Shown here in pieces: positions 35,311-44,314 of a stretch of 64,000 nt of DNA. Numbering within the stretch: position 1 is the first letter of the stretch; each line of letters begins with the position of its first letter. The notes under the pieces were generated by a model that saw nothing but the letters and a program-made list of their open reading frames with translations, was not told the origin of the DNA and did not search any database. The stretch is taken from assembly GCA_023439125.1 (NCBI GenBank), contig JAEXOU010000005.1:186001-250000 (forward strand), in the 5' to 3' direction. Source of the DNA: Bacillota bacterium (lineage in GTDB: Bacteria; Bacillota; Clostridia; Lachnospirales; Lachnospiraceae). A program made the position numbers and the translations under genes.

Positions 35311-36111
35311 TTATTGTCGATCGCAGTCGCCACATTTACAATGTTGTGTATCTTCTTGGTCAACATAGTGAGCAACTGTACGAACTCGGAATGTTCTATC
35401 TCGACACGCTGTTTCTGCAGTATCATGAATCATAAACTTTACACAATTACAGGATTTGTCTTCTCCACATTCCCCTGTACATCCGGCAGCAGTTCTACGA
35501 ATAACTCTATGAGCAACAGCTACTTCGCCAGTTTCTAGAACTTCATTTACAAATACTCCAACATTAACATCTCTTGTATTGCAAGTAGTTGGTAAATTTA
35601 AATGCACAAACAGCATTCTTCCTTTTTGTAGTATTTCTGGAGTTACAGTATCTTCTGCAATATCTTGACATGAAGTTGTTGGAAAATCAACAAAGTCATC
35701 ATCATTGCAATCTTCACAACATTCAGCTGTAGTACAATTTGCAGTAGTTGTCTCTCCTGTAGTAGTAACAGGAAATGTTCTACCAATATAACCTCCTGCA
35801 AGACCAGTATAAATAGTTACACCTAAAGGTCCTGAGTATTCAGAGGTAAATGTTACACTTTTAGTGTCAGCTGCTGTTAAATTACCGAAGTTCCATCTTA
35901 CCTCTCTGGTAACAGTATTAAAAGTTAATGCTGGATCAGACGTAACAGGATTTTCAAATCCTGTAGCAAGTATAAATCGTATAAACCCGCCAGTAATTGC
36001 ACCAAAATTTTTTACTGTCAGATAAAACGTATAGTTACAATCAGAATTCACTACACGAAGACTTCCCGTTATATAATTCCATTCGCCGGTAGAGATTTTT
36101 TGATTATCCAT
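35311..36111 (-). CDS. Cys-rich two-domain protein, candidate spore-surface protein
   Basis: A 266-residue protein without a signal peptide. The first half (about 1-125) is a beta-sandwich, DUF11-like module (WNFGNLTAADTKSVTFTSEY). A Cys-rich hinge (CTTAECCEDC) follows. The second half contains VGVFVNEVLETGEVAVAHRV, several CxxC/CxC groups and a CKCGDC terminus. The second half resembles the product of the upstream gene. The start at 36111 has AGGGAG upstream; the in-frame TTG at 36132 overlaps that site. The absence of a signal peptide, many Cys and a sigma-K-like promoter suggest assembly on the spore surface from the mother cell. That function is inferred, not recognised by family. Confidence 0.65.
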   Translation of the reverse strand: MDNQKISTGEWNYITGSLRVVNSDCNYTFYLTVKNFGAITGGFIRFILATGFENPVTSDPALTFNTVTREVRWNFGNLTAADTKSVTFTSEYSGPLGVTIYTGLAGGYIGRTFPVTTTGETTTANCTTAECCEDCNDDDFVDFPTTSCQDIAEDTVTPEILQKGRMLFVHLNLPTTCNTRDVNVGVFVNEVLETGEVAVAHRVIRRTAAGCTGECGEDKSCNCVKFMIHDTAETACRDRTFRVRTVAHYVDQEDTQHCKCGDCDRQ

Positions 36112-36128
36112 TATTTTATAATCTCCCT

Positions 36129-36458
36129 TCAAAAAATATATTGATATAATACTTTAAAACTAATTTCGTCATTGCAATTGTCTGTCATTAAGAAGATAAA
36201 ATCACCCACAAAAATACAAGCTATTCTATGACAAAACCATCTTCTTCCCCCTGTAAATATCGTCTTTACTTTTGTAGCATATGGTACTCCGTTAATGAAT
36301 AACGTTACTCCTACGACCATTTTCCGGCAGGGCCATACATTGTAGAGATAAACAGGTATTTTGAGTCTACTACCTACATCTTCAGCTACTACATCCTTGG
36401 TTACTTCTTTACTTTCTTCCCCTTGGTTGATGCTGATATCTATATATGGTCGTGACAT
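36129..36458 (-). CDS. Small protein sharing a domain with its downstream neighbour
   Basis: A 109-residue protein. The body, VVGVTLFINGVPYATKVKTI and the strands after it, lines up with VNVGVFVNEVLETGEVAVAH in the protein encoded at 35311. It is first in a two-gene unit with a 17-bp gap and has an excellent AAAGGAGGGAG site. The promoter just upstream fits the mother-cell sigma factor K, so a coat or exosporium role is plausible. No known family was recognised. Confidence 0.65.
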   Translation of the reverse strand: MSRPYIDISINQGEESKEVTKDVVAEDVGSRLKIPVYLYNVWPCRKMVVGVTLFINGVPYATKVKTIFTGGRRWFCHRIACIFVGDFIFLMTDNCNDEISFKVLYQYIF

Positions 36459-36480
36459 TAACTCTCCCTCCTTTCATTAC

Positions 36481-36507
36481 TATATTATGTTGGTATTACA
36501 AAAAAGT
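36481..36507 (-). promoter_or_regulatory. Sigma-K-like promoter of the two-gene surface unit
   Basis: On the minus strand AC (36507-36506), 16 bp, CATAATATA (36489-36481), matching the sigma-K form AC-N16-CATAnnnTA. The leader would be very short, with the ribosome binding site near its 5' end. The rest of 36459-36799 holds only this and the promoter at 36659. Confidence 0.45.
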
Positions 36508-36658
36508 TCATAAATCGCTATAATATATTAGCGTAAAATGATGTTTGATGTCGAATAATCCATACATGTTATGATTAAATAAATGAAGCAAGGTGCATCG
36601 CTTCTATGTAAATCACAGTTTATAAAGCTTACCATATTACAAGTAATCTATGGTAAGA

Positions 36659-36686
36659 TTGACATTTGACAGAAATAAAATATAAT
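36659..36686 (+). promoter_or_regulatory. Promoter of the HAD phosphatase gene
   Basis: TTGACA (36659-36664), 16 bp, TATAAT (36681-36686). Confidence 0.7.
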
Positions 36687-36799
36687 ATTGGTGTATTAGT
36701 TATGGTGTTGAATTTATAAATATTTATATTTGTGAATGTGGCAAGGTATGCGCCACTCATAAGAAACATGCGGAAATAAAAAAGAAAGGAAAGAAACGA

Positions 36800-37450
36800 A
36801 TGAAATACAAACTTGCCATATTCGATTTGGATGGAACAATCTTAAATACGGTTGAAGATTTGACAGATAGTACAAATTATGCATTAGAAAAGAATAAGTT
36901 TCCGAAAAGAACAATCGAAGAGGTTCGAAGTTTTGTAGGTAATGGAATTGCAAAGTTGATCAGCCGAGCAGTACCAGCTGGAACAAGTCAAAATAAGATT
37001 GTACAAGTTTTGAGTGATTTTACTACGCATTATGCTAGCCATTGTACGAATAAAACAAGACCTTATGATGGTGTGTTAGAATTAGTAAATAAATTAAAAG
37101 AACTAGGTGTTTTAACAGCAGTAGTATCCAATAAAGCTGATTTTGCAGTACAAGAGTTATGTAATCAGTACTTTCCTAATATGTTCAATTTCGTTGTAGG
37201 TGAGAGAGAAAACATACATAGAAAACCAGCACCTGATGCTGTATTAGAAGTACTAGATAAGCTACATATAGATAAAACTTCAGCAATCTACATAGGAGAT
37301 TCCGAGGTAGATATTCAGACTGCCAAAAACACTTGTATTGATAATATATCAGTATCTTGGGGGTTTCGCGATCGAGATGAGCTGATTGCACAGGGAGCAA
37401 CGATTGTTGTTGACACACCAATGGAAATATTACAAATTGTGTATTATTAA
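36800..37450 (+). CDS. HAD-superfamily phosphatase (Gph/PpaX-like)
   Basis: A 216-residue cytosolic phosphatase. HAD motif I is FDLDGTILNT with nucleophile D9 and acid/base D11. Motif II is VVSNKAD (about 110), motif III the K of RKPAPD, and motif IV GDSEVDIQTA. An alpha-helical cap lies between motifs I and II. It resembles phosphoglycolate phosphatases and PpaX; the actual substrate is not determinable. It is followed after 13 bp by a cysteine hydrolase gene. Confidence 0.88.
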   Translation: MKYKLAIFDLDGTILNTVEDLTDSTNYALEKNKFPKRTIEEVRSFVGNGIAKLISRAVPAGTSQNKIVQVLSDFTTHYASHCTNKTRPYDGVLELVNKLKELGVLTAVVSNKADFAVQELCNQYFPNMFNFVVGERENIHRKPAPDAVLEVLDKLHIDKTSAIYIGDSEVDIQTAKNTCIDNISVSWGFRDRDELIAQGATIVVDTPMEILQIVYY

Positions 37451-37463
37451 AGGAGGAAATAGT

Positions 37464-38012
37464 ATGAGTTATGATGCAATAATTGTGATTGATATGCAAA
37501 CTGCTTTGATAAATGAACATCCTTATAACGAGGAAAGTTTGATATCTAACATTTGGAATCTGCTTACTGAGTGTAGAAATCAAAATATACCAGTGATTTA
37601 CATACGTCATAATGGAAAAAGTGGTGATGAGTTCGAAGCGGGAACTGCTGGATGGCAAATCTACGAGAAAATAGCACCTTTGCAAGATGAGAAAATAATT
37701 GATAAACATTTCAACAGTGCATTCCGACAGACAGGCTTGAAAGATTATTTAGATCAGATCGGAGCAAAGAATCTAATTCTTTGTGGAATGCAGACGGAAT
37801 ACTGCTTTGATATTAGTTGTAAAGTGGCTTTTGAATTTGAATACAAGATAACGATTGCAAAGGGAACAACCTCGACGTTTGATACAACAATTGCTAGTGG
37901 TAAGGAATTGACGGAGTATTTTGAAGAAAAGATATGGAAGAACCGTTATGCACGTGTTATCCCATGCGAACAATTATTGGATGAGATTAAAAATAATTGT
38001 GTTAGTGAATGA
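37464..38012 (+). CDS. Isochorismatase-like cysteine hydrolase
   Basis: A 182-residue cytosolic hydrolase with the catalytic triad D10 (VIDMQ), K81 (DKHFNSAF) and C114 (GMQTEYC), typical of the nicotinamidase/isochorismatase fold. The class includes amidohydrolases of many small amides. It lacks the metal-binding DxH pattern of true nicotinamidases, so a generic YcaC/YwoC-like role is more likely. The ATG at 37464 has AAAGGAGG 7 nt upstream. It forms an operon with the HAD gene and ends at a 26-bp hairpin. Confidence 0.87.
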   Translation: MSYDAIIVIDMQTALINEHPYNEESLISNIWNLLTECRNQNIPVIYIRHNGKSGDEFEAGTAGWQIYEKIAPLQDEKIIDKHFNSAFRQTGLKDYLDQIGAKNLILCGMQTEYCFDISCKVAFEFEYKITIAKGTTSTFDTTIASGKELTEYFEEKIWKNRYARVIPCEQLLDEIKNNCVSE

Positions 38013-38014
38013 AT

Positions 38015-38077
38015 AAAAAGGAGTAGTAGGTAAGGAAAGTTTCTAACAAATACTTTCCTTACCTACTACTCCTTTTT
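38015..38077 (+). terminator. Strong terminator, 26-bp perfect stem
   Basis: The left arm 38015-38040 and right arm 38052-38077 pair without mismatch, and six T residues end the right arm (38073-38078). The reverse strand also ends in T residues, so it can work in both directions. Confidence 0.9.
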
Positions 38078-38078
38078 T

Positions 38079-38193
38079 ATATATTAGGAAATTCTTCTGA
38101 ATTTCCTAATATATAAAAAATGCTCCGCAGGATGCACACTACGCTACGCTACGGCGCGGAACAAAGTGTTTTGCAAGCAAAACACTTTGTTCC
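38079..38193. repeat. Multi-hairpin cassette, copy 2
   Basis: A perfect 16-bp stem with TTCT loop (38079-38094 with 38099-38114, containing AGGAAATTC), a GC-rich middle, and a perfect 17-bp stem GGAACAAAGTGTTTTGC (38158-38174) with its complement. First and last stems share AGGAAATTC...GAATTTCCT and GTGTTTTGC-AA-GCAAAACAC with the cassette at 26281. Confidence 0.75.
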
Positions 38194-38212
38194 GGTTCTC
38201 TCATAATATAGC

Positions 38213-38371
38213 TTACTTAAAGGATGTTATATTGTTTATACTTTTCATAAGTGAAGAATGATTTTTTGCTTCGAAACGACGATTGACCGGTTTATCTTCT
38301 TCCTTCATTGAGTCTTTCATAGTTTCAAAAATGGAAGGTTTCTCTTTGGTTACTGCTTTTTTTTGCTCCAT
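38213..38371 (-). CDS. Candidate 52-residue charged protein
   Basis: A minus-strand ORF beginning MEQKKAVTKEKPSIFETMKD and ending NNITSFK. Lys/Glu-rich with no hydrophobic segment. The ribosome binding site is weak, and a possible TTG start lies 15 nt upstream. It is convergent with the cysteine hydrolase unit and shares its bidirectional hairpins. The composition looks protein-like, but I know no family. Otherwise the region 38372-38598 is empty. Confidence 0.45.
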   Translation of the reverse strand: MEQKKAVTKEKPSIFETMKDSMKEEDKPVNRRFEAKNHSSLMKSINNITSFK

Positions 38372-38598
38372 TTCTGTAGTTGTCAAAACATATCATAAGA
38401 TGATAGTTTAATTGACAAATCCTTTCTATGCTCTATGTATATGTTAGTATTTGTTTTTTAGATTCTATTTATTCTTTGATTAAACAAATTTGGTGCCGTA
38501 AAAAAATTGTATAAAAAGCACAACGAAATGGTAGTAAATTTCGTAGAAAATGTCAAAAAAGATAAAAAAACAAAGAAAAGTATTTCTTTTTTGTGTAG

Positions 38599-38620
38599 AT
38601 ATGCTATATTAGATATGTAA
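38599..38620 (+). promoter_or_regulatory. Shared promoter core of xylanase gene 1
   Basis: The core GCTATATTAGATATGTAA and its four preceding bases match 44699-44720, upstream of xylanase 2, at all but three of 22 positions. TATATT is a likely -10. No consensus -35 is present, suggesting an activator or alternative factor. The leader would be about 135 nt. Confidence 0.45.
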
Positions 38621-38674
38621 TATTTTTCATAATAAGTTAATCAATGGTTTTGAATGATGCAAAAGATAAGACTT

Positions 38675-38686
38675 AAAAAAGGAGGG
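38675..38686 (+). promoter_or_regulatory. Distal GGAGGG leader element (Stab-SD-like), xylanase 1
   Basis: AAAAAAGGAGGG lies about 64 nt before the start codon with no usable start codon behind it; a separate ribosome binding site (AAAGGAG) serves the gene. Untranslated Shine-Dalgarno elements of this kind stabilise the cry3A mRNA of Bacillus thuringiensis. Confidence 0.4.
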
Positions 38687-38749
38687 TGGATAAAAGAAAC
38701 GGGCAAGATTTATTCATTCAATTATTACTAAAAAAAAGGAGAAAAAGTG

Positions 38750-41700
38750 ATGGGATTAGTAAAAAGAAAACCAGCGTTTTTTAAGCATGTGAGACGTTCG
38801 CTGGCTGTATCGTTGAGTTTTGCGATGATTGGATGTTGTTTTAGTGTACAATCATCAAGACCAGAAACTGTTAAAGCTGCAACAAATTCTATTTTTGAAG
38901 ATTTCGAGAAAGATGCTAGTGTTGGAGCACCTATGGGTGCAATTAAATCCAAATTAACAAGCAAAGCTTATAAGGGAAAGAAAGCATTATATGTATCCAA
39001 TCGTGAACAGGATTGGAATAGTTATAGTTATGATATTAGCGCATTCCAGGGACAAACGATTGAATTTAGTACATTTATGAGAGTTGATGCTAAAAATTTA
39101 AATGGAATTGCCTGTTTAAAAACTACAATTAACGGAAAAGACGAATACAATTGGATTTGTAACACTCCATTAAAGAAGGGTAAATACGTTGAATTAAGTA
39201 CAACTTATACTATTCCAGCTGGCGCAGCTGCAACGTTGTATTTTGGAACATGTAATACAGACGATAACAGTAAGCAGACAACAACTCCTTTCTATTTAGA
39301 CAATGTAAGCATTAAGAGTACTCAAAAGTCAGTATCCATTGAAGAAAACTTTAATAAAGCAAAGACAAGCACTTTGACTGGAAGTGTATTTGGAAATCCT
39401 AAGCTTACGATTGTAAAAAGAACTGCTAAAAATAAGGCATTACAGGTAAGTAATCGTACTGAGAATTACTTTGGTTATGCTTATAATCTTGAAGCTTTTG
39501 CAGGCAATACAATTTCTGTTGAAGCAAAGATTGCAGCAGTTGGTGTAGCAAAAAAAGCTACGAATACTTTTAGTGCTACATTAAAAGTTGGAGATGACCA
39601 ATATAATCAGCTTGCATCTGTAACAACAAAGGGAAAAGCTTATAGTACTTTAAAATGTGAAGAGTATGCTGTACCAGCAGGCGCTAGCGGATATTTTCTT
39701 TACTTTGAAGGACCAAAGGATATTTCTTATAGAATTGATGATATCAAAATCACAGTTGTAGGTGATTATTCCGATCCAGCAACTACAGTTAACTATGCTG
39801 ATGTTACAAGCTATCCAGTATTAAAGAGACTTTATAGAAATGACTTTAAGATGGGTGTTGCTTGTGAAGCAATCAGTCATTGGAACAACCAATTAAGTGA
39901 AGTTGGTAATCCTGCGAAGGAAGATCTGATCAAACGTCAGTTTAATAGTATTACATTTGGTAATGAATTAAAACCTGATTATAATATGGGATATAATTCA
40001 GATAGAGCAACAGATACATTTTTACCATATGTAGTTAATCCTGCAGCAAAAGAAATGTTAGATTGGGCGAAACTCAATAACATTCCAGTAAGAGGTCATA
40101 CGCTTGTATGGCACAGCCAATGTCCAGATGCTATCTTCTGTAAGGATTATACACCAGTTAAAACGAATGGAGAAACTCTTGATGATAGTTGTCTTGTAAG
40201 TCGTGAAGTTATGTTAAAACGTTTAGAGAGCTATATCGATGATACAATGAAATATATGTACGAGAATGGTTATGCTGACGTTATTTATGCATGGGACGTT
40301 GTAAATGAAGCGGTTGAACCAGGCTTGAATGAATATAACTTAAGAGAAAGTTATTGGTATAAGACAATTGGACCTGATTTTGTTTACTATGCATTTAAGT
40401 ATTCGAAAGAAGCAGTTAACAAATATTCGGTTGAATATGCATCGAAGTATAATGTAGATGTAAATGATGCAAAGCAACTTGCAAAAATCCAACCTGGTCT
40501 TTTCTATAATGATTATAACGAGTTCATGGAAGTTAAATGTGACGCAATTATTCAGATGACAACAACTGATTTTGCTGGACACAACATGTTAGCAGAAGGC
40601 TTAATTGATGGTATTGGTATGCAAGGTCATCTAAGTGATAATACCGATATTGCAACTTTTGTTACTGCACTGAAGAGATATAGTAAGGCAGTTGGTGAAG
40701 TACATATTACAGAACTTGATGTGGCACAGACCACCACTGGTGTTAATGCAGAATATTATCAAGGTAAATTCTATAACGATTTCTTCAAGGCATTACTTCA
40801 GGCAAATAAAGACGGTGCTAATTTAACAAGCGTTACCGTTTGGGGATTAACTGATGATAATTCATGGAAGAAAGAAACAAGTCCACTCTTATTTAATGGT
40901 GATTTAAGCAAGAAGTTAGCATTTGATGGTGTGGCAGGAGTTAAGAATGGAGTAGAACTTCCAGCACCAGCATACGTAGCACCAGATTTTAAAGATATGG
41001 ATGTTACATTTGAAAAAGAAGGCGCAACAGCAGAATCAGAAGGCTTCTTCCTACGTGGAGATGGTTCTTTATCAATCCAGAGTGATGTAGTATACGATGG
41101 AAAATTTGCTTTACTTGATACAGGAAGAAAAGATTCTTGGCATGGTGTAAGTTTTGATGTATCTAGATTTATTGGTCAAACCATTGAAGTTAGTGGATGG
41201 GTTAAGACAGCTGCACCTGAGGCTAAACTTTCAGCTGATATTAATGGAGTATGGCCAAATCTTGCAGTAGCTGATACTTCTGATGGTAAATGGAAACAGC
41301 TTAAGGCTACCTATAAGATTCCATCTGATATGACATCATTAAGTCTTTATTTTGAGGCTTCCACACAGACAGATGATATTTATATTGATAATGTTAGTAT
41401 CAAACTTAAAGGTTTAGATGAGGGATTTGAAGAAACTACTACGATTGCAGCTGCAAGAGGAGTAGGACATGTACCTTCCTTTGCTGGTATTACAGATGCT
41501 GATAGCCGTAATGAAAAAGGACATTCCTTCTTAGTTAAACGTGCTGAAACTGATGCAAACATGAAGTTTGATGTTAGCAAGTATATCGGATATACCGTAA
41601 ATGTAAAAGCTTATGTTAAGACTACTGATTCCTTAATCCGTTTAGGATTTGATGGATCAGAACCAGTACAAATTGCTGAAGTAAAAGCAGATGGAAATTG

Positions 41701-42229
41701 GACTGAGATCACAGCTACATATCCTATATCTAATCAGTTAACTTCTGCTCATATGTATATTGAAACTGATGGCAAAGCAGACTTTTATGTAGATGATATC
41801 AGTGTAACAATTGCTGATTTTGTAGAAGATTGTGAAACTGCATCTGCAGCTAACGTATTTTCTCCAAGATGGGGTGGAGCTGGTACATTAAGTATCGTAG
41901 AAGATGGTGCTGGTAATCATGCAGCAGTTTTGAAAGATCGTACAGAAAGTTATATGGGTACTGCTTTTGATGTATCTCCTTACCTTGGTATGGAAGTTGA
42001 AATTTCTATGGATGTTAAGACAAACGATTCTGAGATTAAGATTTCAGGAGATATCCAAGACCTTTGGCCAAATTATGCGAGTGTAGCATCAACTCCAGGC
42101 CAATATAAGACAGTAAAAGCAATAGTTAAGTTACCATCTGATATACAAACATTAAAGTTATATGTTGAAACAGATGGAAAATCTGATCTTTACGTAGATA
42201 ATTTAAGAATTAAGAGAGTAGTGGAATAG
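38750..42229 (+). CDS. Secreted multimodular GH10 endo-beta-1,4-xylanase with five CBMs
   Basis: Hydrolyses internal beta-1,4-xylosidic bonds of xylan outside the cell. The 1159 residues divide as: signal peptide (1 to about 43), CBM_4_9/CBM22-like modules A (45-195) and B (195-345), GH10 barrel (about 350-735), and modules C (746-887), D (888-1022) and E (1023-1159). The acid/base E520 lies in WDVVNEAVE and the nucleophile E655 in ITELD; GHTLVWHSQ is also present. The modules end in a typical (I/V)DNVSIK-type strand. There is no dockerin, SLH or sorting signal, so it is probably released. The ATG at 38750 has AAAGGAG 8 nt upstream. A paralogue with the same plan is at 44903. Confidence 0.93.
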   Translation: MGLVKRKPAFFKHVRRSLAVSLSFAMIGCCFSVQSSRPETVKAATNSIFEDFEKDASVGAPMGAIKSKLTSKAYKGKKALYVSNREQDWNSYSYDISAFQGQTIEFSTFMRVDAKNLNGIACLKTTINGKDEYNWICNTPLKKGKYVELSTTYTIPAGAAATLYFGTCNTDDNSKQTTTPFYLDNVSIKSTQKSVSIEENFNKAKTSTLTGSVFGNPKLTIVKRTAKNKALQVSNRTENYFGYAYNLEAFAGNTISVEAKIAAVGVAKKATNTFSATLKVGDDQYNQLASVTTKGKAYSTLKCEEYAVPAGASGYFLYFEGPKDISYRIDDIKITVVGDYSDPATTVNYADVTSYPVLKRLYRNDFKMGVACEAISHWNNQLSEVGNPAKEDLIKRQFNSITFGNELKPDYNMGYNSDRATDTFLPYVVNPAAKEMLDWAKLNNIPVRGHTLVWHSQCPDAIFCKDYTPVKTNGETLDDSCLVSREVMLKRLESYIDDTMKYMYENGYADVIYAWDVVNEAVEPGLNEYNLRESYWYKTIGPDFVYYAFKYSKEAVNKYSVEYASKYNVDVNDAKQLAKIQPGLFYNDYNEFMEVKCDAIIQMTTTDFAGHNMLAEGLIDGIGMQGHLSDNTDIATFVTALKRYSKAVGEVHITELDVAQTTTGVNAEYYQGKFYNDFFKALLQANKDGANLTSVTVWGLTDDNSWKKETSPLLFNGDLSKKLAFDGVAGVKNGVELPAPAYVAPDFKDMDVTFEKEGATAESEGFFLRGDGSLSIQSDVVYDGKFALLDTGRKDSWHGVSFDVSRFIGQTIEVSGWVKTAAPEAKLSADINGVWPNLAVADTSDGKWKQLKATYKIPSDMTSLSLYFEASTQTDDIYIDNVSIKLKGLDEGFEETTTIAAARGVGHVPSFAGITDADSRNEKGHSFLVKRAETDANMKFDVSKYIGYTVNVKAYVKTTDSLIRLGFDGSEPVQIAEVKADGNWTEITATYPISNQLTSAHMYIETDGKADFYVDDISVTIADFVEDCETASAANVFSPRWGGAGTLSIVEDGAGNHAAVLKDRTESYMGTAFDVSPYLGMEVEISMDVKTNDSEIKISGDIQDLWPNYASVASTPGQYKTVKAIVKLPSDIQTLKLYVETDGKSDLYVDNLRIKRVVE

Positions 42230-42270
42230 AGGATTGATTGAAAAAAATAAAGTAGAGTAATTCATTCATG

Positions 42271-42324
42271 CAAAAGAAGATGACAAATAAGTTGTTTATC
42301 AGTCATCTTCTTTTGTATTTTTTT
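42271..42324 (+). terminator. Terminator after xylanase 1
   Basis: CAAAAGAAGATGAC pairs perfectly with its complement across a 17-nt loop, followed by TATTTTTTT. The rest of 42230-42656 is AT-rich leader for the next gene, with a CTATATTATGATATAG element near 42497 that may be its promoter. Confidence 0.85.
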
Positions 42325-42656
42325 AGTCTAAAACAATAAAAGTCTACACCTTTACAGCAGAAGGACCATGCTCATTAGATTCGTATATAGTAACGGAAGC
42401 AATTTCCAAAGTTAGTGTTATGGCAGATGCTATTAGAAGATAAACATGTATTAGCTTTAAAAACTTTTAAAATTATTCTTTCTTTTTTTCTATATTATGA
42501 TATAGTAGTAGTAGACAGAATGGAAAAAAATGTATATAAAACTCCTTAGCATACATATGAATTACTATGAATAAATTAAATGCATAGTTACCATGGGAGT
42601 TTATATACGTTTATAACAAAATCTAAGTGTAACGAATCATTTAAAGGAGAAAAAAG

Positions 42657-44222
42657 ATGGGATTAGACAGAAAGAAAACAACTATACAAAAGCATATGAA
42701 ACGTCTTATAGCTGTATCCTTAAGTTTTGCACTGTTTTGGGGCTGCTTTGGAATACAGTCCATAAACGCAACTGTTACGAAAGCAGCTACTACAACTACG
42801 AATATAAAAGAAAACTTTAATGATGCTAAAGATATAAAATCATTAAAAGGTAGTATTTTTGGTAATCCTACACTTACGATTGTAGATAATGGTAAACATA
42901 ACAAAGCACTAATGGTTAGTAACCGTACCGAAAGTTATTATGGTTATTCGTATAACCTCGATGCGTTTGCAGGTAATACAATTTCTGTGAAGGCTAAAAT
43001 CTCGATTGTTGAAGAGAAGAAATTAGACAAAAAACAGGATAAGTTATCAGGTCCATTAAAAAAAACTGGTAAGAAAAATGATAAGGTTACCTTTACTGCT
43101 ACCTTAAAGATGGGTGATAGTGAATATAAACAGGTAGCTTCAGTAACTACAAAAGGGAAAAAGGCTTCTACTTTAAAATGCGCAAAATTTGATATCCCAA
43201 CAGGCAAAAATAAATATACGATTTATTTTGAAGGACCAAAGAATGTTTCTTATATTATCGATGATATTGAAATAAAAATCGTTGGAGTAAAACCACCAAC
43301 ACCAGTAAAACCACCAACACCACCAACACCAACAAAAACACCAACTCCAACGCCAACACCAACGATTACGGTGCCAAATTTAAAAGAGATGAATGCTACT
43401 TTTGAAGTGAGCGGGGCAACTCCTGAGTCAGAGGGATTTTTTAAACGTGGAGATGGTTCGTTATCAATTCAAAGCACTGTTGTTTATGAAGGGAAGTATG
43501 CACTACGTGATACAGGAAGAACAGCTGAATGGAATGGTATAAGTTTTGATGTCTCCAGATTTGCTGGGAGAACAATTGACATTAGTGCATGGATTAAGAC
43601 TACAGCGCCAGTAGCAATGCTTTCTGCAGATATTGATAAAGTGTGGCCAAATCTTGCTATTGTGAATACATCGGATGGTAATTGGAAGCAAATCAAGACT
43701 ACTTACCAGGTTCCAGCTGATCAAAAGGCATTAAAGTTATATTTTGAAACTTCAACAAAGACAGATGACATTTACATTGATAATGTCAATGTAAAGTTGA
43801 AAGTAGAGGACTTTATAGAAAATTGCGAAACCTCAACTGTAACGAATGTATTTGCTCCTAGATGGGAGGGGGCTGGTAAATTAAGCGTGGTTTCGGATGG
43901 AGTTGCAGGTAATCATGCTGTAGCTTTGACGAATCGTACGGAAAGTTATATGGGAATAGCGTTTGATGTCTCTTCTTATCTTGGAATGGATGTAGAGATT
44001 TCAGTCGACGTTAAGACGAATGATTCTCAGATAAAGATTTCAGGTGATATTGCAAATGTTTGGCCAAACTATCTCCTGACAACGTCCACACCTGGACAAT
44101 ATAAGACAGTAAAAGTGTTCCTTAAACTTCCTTCTGACATGCAGAAACTAAAATTATATGTTGAAACAGATGGAAAATCAGACCTTTATGTGGATAATTT
44201 AAGAATAAAAAGAATAAATTGA
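42657..44222 (+). CDS. Secreted protein of three xylanase-type CBMs, no catalytic domain
   Basis: A 521-residue protein with a signal peptide (1 to about 42). A module (45-212) corresponds to CBM B of the xylanases but carries a Lys-rich insertion (about 120-140). A Pro-Thr linker (about 213-242) follows, then two modules (243-385 and 386-521) that correspond to C and E. The end, KSDLYVDNLRIKRI, is nearly identical to xylanase 1. GH10 and modules A and D are absent. The gene therefore looks like a xylanase gene rearranged into a pure binding protein. It might disrupt or tether xylan, or compete for product. Its ATG has AAAGGAG 8 nt upstream. Confidence 0.85.
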   Translation: MGLDRKKTTIQKHMKRLIAVSLSFALFWGCFGIQSINATVTKAATTTTNIKENFNDAKDIKSLKGSIFGNPTLTIVDNGKHNKALMVSNRTESYYGYSYNLDAFAGNTISVKAKISIVEEKKLDKKQDKLSGPLKKTGKKNDKVTFTATLKMGDSEYKQVASVTTKGKKASTLKCAKFDIPTGKNKYTIYFEGPKNVSYIIDDIEIKIVGVKPPTPVKPPTPPTPTKTPTPTPTPTITVPNLKEMNATFEVSGATPESEGFFKRGDGSLSIQSTVVYEGKYALRDTGRTAEWNGISFDVSRFAGRTIDISAWIKTTAPVAMLSADIDKVWPNLAIVNTSDGNWKQIKTTYQVPADQKALKLYFETSTKTDDIYIDNVNVKLKVEDFIENCETSTVTNVFAPRWEGAGKLSVVSDGVAGNHAVALTNRTESYMGIAFDVSSYLGMDVEISVDVKTNDSQIKISGDIANVWPNYLLTTSTPGQYKTVKVFLKLPSDMQKLKLYVETDGKSDLYVDNLRIKRIN

Positions 44223-44248
44223 TGCTCAAGAACATTTGAGACAAGGGG

Positions 44249-44294
44249 AACTCCTTTTCTAGGTTATATAAGCCTAAGAAAAGGAGTTTTTTTG
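44249..44294 (+). terminator. Terminator after the CBM-only gene
   Basis: AACTCCTTTTCT...AGAAAAGGAGTT with an inner AGG/CCT pair, followed by eight T residues. Confidence 0.85.
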
Positions 44295-44314
44295 TTCTTA
44301 AGAAAGCTTGACAT

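Noticed and set aside
35236..35538. Plus-strand ORF of 100 residues
   Set aside because: It lies opposite the Cys-rich surface gene, has no ribosome binding site, and its composition mirrors the reverse strand.
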